Origin: Limnohabitans sp.
GTDB lineage: Bacteria > Pseudomonadota > Gammaproteobacteria > Burkholderiales > Burkholderiaceae_C
DNA: 15,336 bases
Direction: 5' to 3'
Assembly (NCBI GenBank): GCA_023260735.1
Contig: JALQUL010000164.1
Location: forward strand, 1-15,336
In this document: one piece after another, positions 7,823-14,988 of the stretch
Layout: every line of letters begins with the position of its first letter
Position numbering within the stretch: the first letter of the stretch is position 1
Notes under the pieces: model-generated
Told to the model about the DNA's origin: nothing
The model's database searches: none
What the model saw: only the letters and a program-made list of their open reading frames with translations
Made by a program: the position numbers and the translations under genes

Positions 7823-7838
7823 TGCACTTGCAATTCCT
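7823..7838 (-). promoter_or_regulatory. Candidate sigma-54 promoter of the major pilin gene
   Basis: On the minus strand the sequence AGGAATTGCAAGTGCA has GG and GC separated by exactly 10 bases, as in the -24/-12 sigma-54 consensus (TGGCAC-N5-TTGCA); 7 of the 11 defined bases match. A start about 12 bases downstream would give a ~25-base leader that includes the AAGGAA ribosome site. Pilin genes in Pseudomonas use sigma-54 with PilSR; whether this lineage does is inference. No good sigma-70 pair competes in the 204-base gap 7787-7990. Confidence 0.4.
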
Positions 7839-7990
7839 TGTGGCTGTATCTTAACTAAATAAATTTAAATCAGAATACTTTGAATACTCTTTTTGCGCAT
7901 TAATTCACACTATTAATCAATCAAAAGACGTTCGGTAGGAAGTGCCCGACAAATGGCAAAAAATTGATAAGAATGAAGTACTTTAATTTG

Positions 7991-10402
7991 TTATTTGATA
8001 CAAACCGCCCTTACTTGTTTCATATCGGTTAATCCCATAAGTGCTTTTTCCATGCCATCCATCTTTAAAGTTAACATTCCGCCCTGCACAGAAGCGGTAA
8101 AAAGGGTCGATACTCTTGATCTTTCTTGGATTAAACCTTTTAAAGTTTCATCGGCCACCAAGAGTTCATGCAGGCCTAATCGGCCTCTATATCCTGAACC
8201 ACGGCATTCATCGCAGCCAACTGCTTTGTAGAGGCGCATGCGGCCGTTACTACCATAGCGATCTTTAAAACCAGCATAAAGTTTTTTAATTTCACTGTTG
8301 TAATCTTGTTGCCATGCAGTGGTATGTTTTAGCTCATTGGCGTATTCGGTCATGAATGATCGAATCTCGTTATCATCTGGAAAATATTCTTCTTTGCACC
8401 GACATAAACGTTTGGCCAAACGCTGGGCTAACACGCCTAATAAGGCATCAGAAAAATTGAATGGGTCCATGCCCATATCAAGCAGACGGGTAATTGATTC
8501 GGGAGCTGAATTGGTATGCAGGGTAGAGAACACCAAATGGCCGGTTAAAGAGGCTTCTACACCCATAGAGACAGTTTCGTGGTCTCGTGACTCACCTACC
8601 ATAATAATGTCGGGGTCGGCGCGTAAAAAGGCCCTCATTAGTAAGGCAAAATCAATCCCAGCTTTTTTATTGACTTGTACTTGGCGTAGTCCTTTTTGGG
8701 TAATCTCGACAGGGTCTTCAGCAGTCCAAATTTTGGTCTCTGGTGTATTTAAATAGGCCAAAATAGAATGCAAGGTAGTGGTTTTACCTGAGCCAGTAGG
8801 GCCACAGACATAAAATAAACCATAGGGTTTGTTAATCACATTAAGCAAACGCTCTTTGTTTTGCGCCAGCAAACCAAGGTCATCAAGTGGAATAGGCTCG
8901 CCACCGGCCAAAATACGCATGACCACATCTTCGCCACCGCCAGCAGATGGAATGGTGGCGACACGCAGTTCAATATCGAGGGCACCAAATTTTTTAAAGG
9001 CAATTTTTCCGTCTTGTGGCCTACGACTTTCGGAAATATCGAGGTCGGACATAATTTTGATACGCGCCACCAAGGTGTGCCTAATGGCCGCTGGCAACTC
9101 TAAAACACGTTCGAGTGTGCCATCAATACGCAAGCGAACTTGTACCTTATCTTGGCCCATGCCGGGCTCGATGTGAATATCGGAGGCCTGACTTTGGTAG
9201 GCATCCATAATGATTTTATTGACCAAGCGCACCATGTCGTTGTCGGCTACCGAAGGACCTGTGGCCTCTTTACGCTCGACTACTTCAGCAGTTTTACCAA
9301 TATTGGCTAATAACTGATCAATAGACCCACCACCACCTCCGCCAATGAGTTGATCCACCGTGTCTTTAAACTCGGTTTGGGTACACACCTTAAATAAAAT
9401 TTGTGTGTGTTTAGGGTACTGTTGTTGAACCTGGCGGCTCGCTTGAGTGGCTTCAGGGTCTAGGCAGACCACTGTAATTTGGCTGTTATTGGCGTCTTCT
9501 GAAAGCGGTAACCAGCCTTGACGCAAAACCATTTCGCGCTTGAGCGAGCCATGTAAGGCGTCTTGCTTGACTCGACGTGGCTGATAGGGCTCATGGGGAA
9601 CACCAAAAAATCGTGACAACGATTGGCCAATTTGTGCGCTACGAATTCTGTGCTGGGTTAATAAGGCATTTTCAAGGGCTGCGTCATCAGAGCCGTTTTG
9701 TACTTGTAGTTTGTTTAAATCAACTTCAGAAATAACATTGGATTGTACTAAAAAAGCGTATTTACTAGTGGTGCGAGGTTCGTGGCTAGATCGGTTATTG
9801 CTTGCGCCGCCTACTTGCAGACGAATTAAACGGCCACCTATGGCTTTCGCTAAGGCTTCTGCACCCTCGGTTTCTAGTTTGGTAAAAGGGGTTTTGGTTC
9901 GGCTATTTACTATTTGTAATACGCCTAGTAGGTTGTCGCTTACCACTACCGGAACGGCTAATAATTCGCGGGTTTTAAAGCCGGTTCTGGCATCAACCCC
10001 TTTTAAAAATGATAAATTGGAATTAAGTCTTTTGAGTTCTGCATCGTCATAAACGTTATGAATATTGACCGTGCGCTTGGTCATTGCCACATAGCCGGCA
10101 ATTGATTTTGGCTCTGGGGCCAATTTTAATTCACGGGTTTGTCCACCAGTTAATAACAATTGTCCTATTAAAAGATTTTGTTTGGGGTCAAATTGATAAA
10201 AGGTAACGCGTTCAGAGTTCAATACCTTGCTGATTTCATCCGATAACTCTTGTACTGTTTGTACTAAATTATTGGAGTTACCAAATTTAAGACCTAGTTG
10301 CTGAATTTGTTTATGAAATAATAATTCAAAGGTGACCGCAAATGAGGTGGATCTATCGCCAGCTGTAGGAGTGTCGGATGTGGAGTTGCTGCGGTCATTC
10401 AT
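7991..10402 (-). CDS. GAF-domain GspE/PilB-type assembly ATPase
   Basis: 803-residue secretion/pilus motor ATPase of the GspE/PulE/PilB family, cytoplasmic hexamer that powers pilus or pseudopilus extension. Domains in order: GAF (about 43-195), MshEN/T2SSE_N (about 214-352), a GGGGG linker at 354-358, N2 domain with ASDIHIEP (406-413) and VRLRIDG (422-428), Walker A GPTGSGKTT (534-542), Asp box/Walker B DPDIIMVGESRD (596-607), His box TLHTN, and the C-terminal Zn region with CDEC. Ordinary PilB (about 570 residues) has no GAF domain. The GAF domain keeps Asn166, Phe173 and Glu177 of the NKFDE-type nucleotide-binding signature but lacks its Lys. Two deviations: the first zinc pair is CRC instead of CxxC, and Walker B has Ser in place of Ile (GESRD versus GEIRD). 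Its ATG overlaps the cyclase stop by 4 bases, so it is translationally coupled. The cognate PilC/GspF platform is not in the window, so pilus versus secretion role is open. Confidence 0.92.
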   Translation of the reverse strand: MNDRSNSTSDTPTAGDRSTSFAVTFELLFHKQIQQLGLKFGNSNNLVQTVQELSDEISKVLNSERVTFYQFDPKQNLLIGQLLLTGGQTRELKLAPEPKSIAGYVAMTKRTVNIHNVYDDAELKRLNSNLSFLKGVDARTGFKTRELLAVPVVVSDNLLGVLQIVNSRTKTPFTKLETEGAEALAKAIGGRLIRLQVGGASNNRSSHEPRTTSKYAFLVQSNVISEVDLNKLQVQNGSDDAALENALLTQHRIRSAQIGQSLSRFFGVPHEPYQPRRVKQDALHGSLKREMVLRQGWLPLSEDANNSQITVVCLDPEATQASRQVQQQYPKHTQILFKVCTQTEFKDTVDQLIGGGGGGSIDQLLANIGKTAEVVERKEATGPSVADNDMVRLVNKIIMDAYQSQASDIHIEPGMGQDKVQVRLRIDGTLERVLELPAAIRHTLVARIKIMSDLDISESRRPQDGKIAFKKFGALDIELRVATIPSAGGGEDVVMRILAGGEPIPLDDLGLLAQNKERLLNVINKPYGLFYVCGPTGSGKTTTLHSILAYLNTPETKIWTAEDPVEITQKGLRQVQVNKKAGIDFALLMRAFLRADPDIIMVGESRDHETVSMGVEASLTGHLVFSTLHTNSAPESITRLLDMGMDPFNFSDALLGVLAQRLAKRLCRCKEEYFPDDNEIRSFMTEYANELKHTTAWQQDYNSEIKKLYAGFKDRYGSNGRMRLYKAVGCDECRGSGYRGRLGLHELLVADETLKGLIQERSRVSTLFTASVQGGMLTLKMDGMEKALMGLTDMKQVRAVCIK

Positions 10403-12579
10403 ATATTCATTCCATGCGAATTAAAATCAGCTTTTTCTGGTGGGTGTGGTTGTTCTACTTCTACAGAATAGGCTGTAATAGGTTGGTCAAATCCCTTTAT
10501 TGGTATATCGGGTATTATTTTCCACTGACACTGAAGTGTACGACAAGAATTTTTAGTTTCTGAGCTGGCAATGATATCAACCCCTAATTGACCGCATAAA
10601 TTTTGTAAACGAGAGGCTAAATTAACAGCATCGCCAATGACAGTGTAAGAGCGCCTAGCTTTTGAACCCATGTCACCTACCGCCACTACACCACTGGCAA
10701 TACCAATACTAATATCAACCGTTGGCAAGCCTTTTGCTACTAGTTCTTGATTGATTTCCTGTAAGGCTTGTCGCAGGCTTAAAGACGCTTGAATAGCCAG
10801 CTCTTCATGGTGTTCGGTTTCGACTGGGGCTCCCCAAAATGCCATTACACAGTCCCCCATATATTTGTCAATGGTAGCATTATGATCAATTAAAATATTG
10901 GTAAATTTATTAAAAACAATAAACAATAATTCTTGAACTGCTATTGGGTCGAGTTTGGATGCCATATTGGTAAAACCACGCAAATCACAAAACATAATTG
11001 TGAGATGTTTATTTTGCGCCAACATAGTAAAGCTATGAGGGCTTTTTGACATTTGGGCCACAATTTTGGGATGAACATAAGTGCCAAAAATAGCCGCTAA
11101 AGCTCTCTTAGACCGTCCCTCCATATAGTAGCCAAAGCTCATATTGATGGCAAGGGCAGCAATACCCATAGACAAAGTGCTAGCTAGTGGAAAAATCATT
11201 CCATAATAAGAGTAGGCAAAGCTATTAACTCCAAATATGAGTAATAAAATAACAATACCCATCAAAAAAGAAATCGATGGCTCACGAATTTTGAAAGCAA
11301 ACAGCATTAACAAAATCATCACGGTGAGGGTAATGATTTCGTAGTCGGTATGAATTTCGGGAATGTAAAGCAAATTGCCGTCTAATGCACCTGAAAGCAA
11401 ATTGGCGTGTACTTCTACCCCGGGAAAAGCGGTACTAATAGGGGTGTTTCTGAGGTCTTGCAAGCCTGGTGCCGTACTCCCCACTAAAACAATTTTGTTT
11501 TTAAGGCTACCTGCGGGAATTTTCTTTTTGAGAATATCAACCGCTGAAATATATTCAAACGAGCCACCTGTGGGCCCCCCTGCCCCTCTATAAGGTATTA
11601 GAACAGCAGCATCTTGTGATGGTTTTAAAAATACGACCTCGGTTTGTGGTGGTTGTAAATTGGCGTGAGTGGCATCTAATCTAAAGTACTGAAGAGTTTT
11701 ACTGTTGCTCCAGTCTTTGGGGTCGGTGATTTTCATGGCTACACTAGAGCTACCAAAGGCGGTGCGCCAGACTTTAATACAAAAAGATTCGTAATATTTA
11801 CCATCATATTCTGCTAATACAGGTAAGTATCGAATCACGCCATCTTCATCGGGGACGGCATTAAAAAAACCGCTATTGACACCTGTGTCAACTAATATTG
11901 GAATATTACTGCCATAACCATTCCAGTGTAGGGCGCTAATTTTCTCTTCGTTGGGAGATAATTCGTAAATAGGCTTGGGTAAAACCCCGCTAGTGTGTTT
12001 TTGTCGGTCGGCACTAAAATAATAGCCTAATACCACGGGTCGGTCTTTAATCACTTGAGCAAAAAGCTCGTCATAATCTATTTTTTGCGCTTCAAGCTCA
12101 AGTTGCAACTTGGAAGTTAAATCATTTTCAAAATGGGTTTTTGCAAATTGTCGAATGGCTGCATTTTTAGATCGGTTATCGGGCTCGGCAAAAACAAAGT
12201 CAAAGCCTACGGCTAATGCCCCTTGTCTATCGACTAACTCAATGACCATATCGGCCAATAAATTCCTACCCCATGGCCATTGTCCTAATTGAGCCAAACT
12301 TTTTTCATCGACATCAATAATCACGATGCGAGGGTCTAGGGTATTGGCCATTTTGGCCTTCATTCGGTTGTCATAGATTTTTGCATCTTGACTACTGATG
12401 AAGTCGTTTTTCACATAATTAGTAGCGTGTAAAGCACCAAAAATAAAAGGAATTAGGGTAAGGGCAAAACGAAAAAACCTAGCAAGATTATCTTTTTGCT
12501 TAGGCGTTAAAAACTCCAGTTTTTTTTTGAGCTTTTCTTTCAATAAATCCCAGAAGATGAGTTTTTTGAGGTAATTCAT
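10399..12579 (-). CDS. CHASE2-domain membrane adenylate/guanylate cyclase (class III)
   Basis: 726-residue signal-transducing cyclase. One membrane segment (about 36-52) is followed by an extracytoplasmic CHASE2 sensor (about 60-395, with VIIDVDEKSLAQLGQWPWGR and DFVFAEPD), three closely packed membrane segments (about 414-430, 435-456, 460-482), and a cytoplasmic class III catalytic domain (about 520-705). Catalytic residues are complete: metal-binding Asp532 (FCDLRGF) and Asp576 (KYMGD), purine-binding Lys572, and transition-state Asn653 and Arg657 (GDAVNLASR). The residue pairing with Lys572 is Thr646 (RRSYTVIGD), the Lys/Thr pattern of class IIIb adenylyl cyclases, which makes cAMP the more likely product than cGMP. 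The start overlaps the FHA stop by 4 bases and its stop overlaps the ATPase start by 4 bases. The CHASE2 ligand is unknown. Confidence 0.93.
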   Translation of the reverse strand: MNYLKKLIFWDLLKEKLKKKLEFLTPKQKDNLARFFRFALTLIPFIFGALHATNYVKNDFISSQDAKIYDNRMKAKMANTLDPRIVIIDVDEKSLAQLGQWPWGRNLLADMVIELVDRQGALAVGFDFVFAEPDNRSKNAAIRQFAKTHFENDLTSKLQLELEAQKIDYDELFAQVIKDRPVVLGYYFSADRQKHTSGVLPKPIYELSPNEEKISALHWNGYGSNIPILVDTGVNSGFFNAVPDEDGVIRYLPVLAEYDGKYYESFCIKVWRTAFGSSSVAMKITDPKDWSNSKTLQYFRLDATHANLQPPQTEVVFLKPSQDAAVLIPYRGAGGPTGGSFEYISAVDILKKKIPAGSLKNKIVLVGSTAPGLQDLRNTPISTAFPGVEVHANLLSGALDGNLLYIPEIHTDYEIITLTVMILLMLFAFKIREPSISFLMGIVILLLIFGVNSFAYSYYGMIFPLASTLSMGIAALAINMSFGYYMEGRSKRALAAIFGTYVHPKIVAQMSKSPHSFTMLAQNKHLTIMFCDLRGFTNMASKLDPIAVQELLFIVFNKFTNILIDHNATIDKYMGDCVMAFWGAPVETEHHEELAIQASLSLRQALQEINQELVAKGLPTVDISIGIASGVVAVGDMGSKARRSYTVIGDAVNLASRLQNLCGQLGVDIIASSETKNSCRTLQCQWKIIPDIPIKGFDQPITAYSVEVEQPHPPEKADFNSHGMNI

Positions 12580-13502
12580 GGTTGTTCAAGATACTGGAAG
12601 GCAGTGTCTCGATAAACAACGATGTCTAGATGGCGTAAAACTGATTCAGCTGGAAAACAGGGTTGCTGGTTAATAAAAAGCGGTGATTCAGCCTGAATAA
12701 GACTGATTTTCCAATGGTAAAAAGGGCTTTTTTCTTCGGTAAAGATAAGCTGAGCCCCAGTAGGTTTACCTAATACTATTTTAGGACCCTTTAAATGAAT
12801 CTCTTTGACCGCCACTGCTGCTTGCAGCATATTAAGTCTAGGCTTGGGTTGCACTAAAGGAGAAGGTGGGCTTATGCCTTGTAAAGGGGCAAAAGCAGTT
12901 ACCGCTCTTAATGGATCAAATAATAGATTGGGGTTCTCGGGTTCAATCCAAGGTGAAATAATGCTGTTGGTAAAACCATTGTGCTGCGCCAAAGCCGCTT
13001 GGCCATGGGCTTGTGAATGCGCTGGTGCTATTCTTTGTGATGTAGCTGCAGAGGTGTTGCCAAAGCTAGCACCAACATGAGGCGCTAACTTTGGCTGATT
13101 AAATGCAGTCGAGGTAGATGTTGTGCTAGGTATTTTTTTAACACCAGCTGCCACTTGAGCTTGTGGAGCTTGAGGTGCTGGTGTGGCTACACCAGTCGTT
13201 TGGCCTTGGTTAATGACTTCAAGTAACCACATATCTTGACCGCCTAAACGAATCTTGTCCCCTACAAATAATTGAGTCTGTGTAATACGTTGATGTTTGT
13301 ACCAAGTGCCATTGGTGCTACCCAAGTCTTGCAGCATGACTATCCCGTCTTGTACTTCTAATTGGGCGTGTTTACCACTGACCGATGGGTTATTAATGAC
13401 CAGGTCGCAACGAGGATGTCTGCCGATTAAGCAACTATATTTGGAGGGCAGGCCATGATGTTTGGGTTTTTGTCCTGGGATTTCAACTCTTAGCGCTAAC
13501 AT
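12576..13502 (-). CDS. FHA-domain protein, first gene of the cyclase/ATPase operon
   Basis: 308-residue cytoplasmic protein. An N-terminal FHA phosphothreonine-binding domain (about 20-100) has the key residues Gly27-Arg28, Ser42-x-x-His45 and Thr63-Asn64-Gly65. A long Ala/Pro/Gln/Thr-rich linker (about 105-215) follows, then a C-terminal beta-rich region (about 230-308). I read that region as a second, degenerate FHA-like fold: VLGKPTGAQLIF replaces the G-R strand, SPFYHW the S-x-x-H strand, and HLDIVVYRDTAFQYL the last strands. The Arg and Asn needed for phosphothreonine contact are missing there. The ATG at 13502 has a good ribosome site AGGTGA (13509-13514). It is the first of three coupled genes. 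No Ser/Thr kinase or phosphatase is in the window, so the phospho-partner is unknown. Confidence 0.9.
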   Translation of the reverse strand: MLALRVEIPGQKPKHHGLPSKYSCLIGRHPRCDLVINNPSVSGKHAQLEVQDGIVMLQDLGSTNGTWYKHQRITQTQLFVGDKIRLGGQDMWLLEVINQGQTTGVATPAPQAPQAQVAAGVKKIPSTTSTSTAFNQPKLAPHVGASFGNTSAATSQRIAPAHSQAHGQAALAQHNGFTNSIISPWIEPENPNLLFDPLRAVTAFAPLQGISPPSPLVQPKPRLNMLQAAVAVKEIHLKGPKIVLGKPTGAQLIFTEEKSPFYHWKISLIQAESPLFINQQPCFPAESVLRHLDIVVYRDTAFQYLEQP

Positions 13503-13735
13503 TAGATATCACCTATAGAGGACAAAAGGGTAAACACAGACTTAGCTTTCAGAGTAGTAAGATAAAAATGGAAGTTGCAGTTCATATAAATGCCAAAACT
13601 TGTAAGCTCAATTCCAATTGAATTGCGACGCAGTCATCTGAAGAAACCTGTAGCAATATTGCTAATAATAGGGTTGGTACGGGCTTGAACAAGCTAGTTT
13701 GCAGATTTTTTTAACCATAGCAAAAACTATGATTG
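13503..13735. promoter_or_regulatory. Upstream region of the FHA operon with palindromes
   Basis: 233 bases without a convincing gene. It holds a perfect 14-base palindrome TAGCAATATTGCTA (13651-13664), a near-palindrome TCAATTCCAATTGA (13608-13621), the ribosome site AGGTGA at 13509-13514 for the FHA gene, and an inverted repeat with a 3-base bulge at 13707-13742 that overlaps the end of the possible small gene upstream. A weak sigma-70 pair (TTGAGC, 17 bases, TATATG on the minus strand) overlaps the near-palindrome. These are operator-like but unproven. Confidence 0.35.
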
Positions 13736-13906
13736 TTAAAATTGGCCTAATAGTGCATTCCATTGTGATTGGTACCATGCCTGCAAGTCTCGAGTTTTGC
13801 GACAGATGTCTTTATTAATGATTAGACGGATATCATTACACAGTTTATCAGCCTTATTATCGCCAATGCAGTATCTTTTCAAATTGTATTTTGGGTTGTA
13901 AATCAA
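13736..13906 (-). CDS. Possible small protein of 56 residues, TTG start
   Basis: A minus-strand frame runs from a TTG at 13906 to a TAA at 13736. The product is charged and soluble, with cysteines at 13, 23 and 35 and a tryptophan-containing end (RDLQAWYQSQWNALLGQF). Support: a GGGGG element 7 bases before the TTG, a TATAAT at 13944-13949 with a TTGCTT 15 bases further upstream, and its place directly after the sucD terminator. Against: non-ATG start, short length and no family I recognise. It might instead be the surviving C-terminal end of a decayed gene. In-frame stop just upstream of the TTG rules out a longer form in this frame. Confidence 0.35.
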   Translation of the reverse strand: MIYNPKYNLKRYCIGDNKADKLCNDIRLIINKDICRKTRDLQAWYQSQWNALLGQF

Positions 13907-13943
13907 TTATTTACCCCCATTTTTTAATTTAAAGCTATAAAAT

Positions 13944-13970
13944 ATTATAAATTGCTGAAATAGTAAGCAA
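13944..13970 (-). promoter_or_regulatory. Candidate sigma-70 promoter after the sucD terminator
   Basis: On the minus strand TTGCTT and a perfect TATAAT are separated by 15 bases, two short of ideal. A start here would precede the possible small gene by about 30 bases and could also read on into the FHA operon. The surroundings are very AT-rich, so chance matches are easy. Confidence 0.3.
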
Positions 13971-13979
13971 TAAAAACAA

Positions 13980-14007
13980 AAAAAGCCAGTGTTTCCACTG
14001 GCTTTTT
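13980..14007 (-). terminator. Terminator of sucCD
   Basis: A perfect 12-base stem AAAAAGCCAGTG / CACTGGCTTTTT with a 4-base loop, followed on the minus strand by a long T-rich run. It lies 29 bases after the sucD stop codon and closes the sucCD transcript. Confidence 0.9.
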
Positions 14008-14036
14008 GCTGATTGAATTGAAATTAAAGTTAAAAA

Positions 14037-14930
14037 TTAAATCAAAGCTTTGAGTAATTTTGCCATTTCTGATGGATTACGTGTGACTTTAAAGCCGCAC
14101 TCTTCCATGACCGCTAATTTGGCATCCGCCGTATCGGCACCACCAGAAATTAACGCACCGGCATGACCCATACGTTTGCCCGGAGGTGCTGTAACACCTG
14201 CGATAAAGCCAACGATTGGTTTTTTCATGTTGGCTTTACACCAACGGGCAGCTTCAGCTTCATCTGGACCACCAATTTCGCCAATCATAATGACAGCATC
14301 GGTATCTGGGTCTTCGTTGAACATACGCATCACATCAATGTGTTTTAAACCATTGATTGGGTCACCACCAATACCGACTGCACTGGATTGACCTAAGCCA
14401 ATTTCAGTTAATTGAGCAACCGCTTCATAGGTGAGGGTACCAGAGCGACTAACTACACCAATACGACCTTTACGGTGAATATGACCAGGCATAATACCGA
14501 TTTTGATTTCGTCAGGAGTAATTAAACCTGGGCAGTTAGGGCCAAGTAACAAGGTTTTCTTGCCACCAGCGGCTTCTTTTGCCTTCATACGGTTACGTAC
14601 TTCCAACATATCACGGACTGGAATGCCTTCAGTAATACAAATAGCCAAATCTAAATCGGCATCAACCGCTTCCAAAATAGCTGCTGCAGCACCTGCTGGT
14701 GGTACATAAATAACAGACACAGTCGCGCCTGTATTTTGAGCTGCTTCTTTAACAGAAGCGTAAATTGGAATATTAAAAATAGACTCGCCAGCCTTTTTCG
14801 GGTTCACACCTGCTACAAAGCAGTTTTTGCCATTTGCGTATTCTTGGCATTTTTCAGTGTGAAATTGACCTGTTTTACCAGTAATACCTTGGGTAATTAC
14901 TTTGGTGTCTTTATTGATCAAAATACTCAT
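14037..14930 (-). CDS. sucD: Succinyl-CoA synthetase alpha subunit (ADP-forming)
   Basis: 297 residues, near the 289 of E. coli SucD. It makes ATP/GTP from succinyl-CoA and phosphate in the TCA cycle with SucC. Visible features: N-terminal CoA-binding Rossmann domain with QGITGKTG (14-21) and VYVPP-type loop (VIYVPPAGAAAAI), LLGPNCPG around 128-135, SRSGTLTYEA (161-170), GIGGDP, and the phosphorylated histidine His256 in GHAGALISGG near the end. The start ATG at 14930 has an AGGA element about 9 bases upstream. It follows sucC with a 58-base gap and is closed by its own terminator, so it is the last gene of a sucCD operon. No odd features. Confidence 0.98.
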   Translation of the reverse strand: MSILINKDTKVITQGITGKTGQFHTEKCQEYANGKNCFVAGVNPKKAGESIFNIPIYASVKEAAQNTGATVSVIYVPPAGAAAAILEAVDADLDLAICITEGIPVRDMLEVRNRMKAKEAAGGKKTLLLGPNCPGLITPDEIKIGIMPGHIHRKGRIGVVSRSGTLTYEAVAQLTEIGLGQSSAVGIGGDPINGLKHIDVMRMFNEDPDTDAVIMIGEIGGPDEAEAARWCKANMKKPIVGFIAGVTAPPGKRMGHAGALISGGADTADAKLAVMEECGFKVTRNPSEMAKLLKALI

Positions 14931-14988
14931 GACACTATCCTGTTCTATTCTTTGCTTGACTAGCCTATCAACTTAAACCGGTATTGGC

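Noticed and set aside
8319..9176. Long plus-strand open frames (145 and 115 codons) opposite the GspE-like gene
   Set aside because: They are antisense shadows of a gene with full motif support; their composition (Ser-rich, no domain) is that of a complement frame.
13707..13742. Inverted repeat TTTTAAC-CATAG / CTATG-ATT-GTTAAAA as terminator of the small gene
   Set aside because: It has a 3-base bulge and on the minus strand is followed by an A-rich run and not a T-tract.
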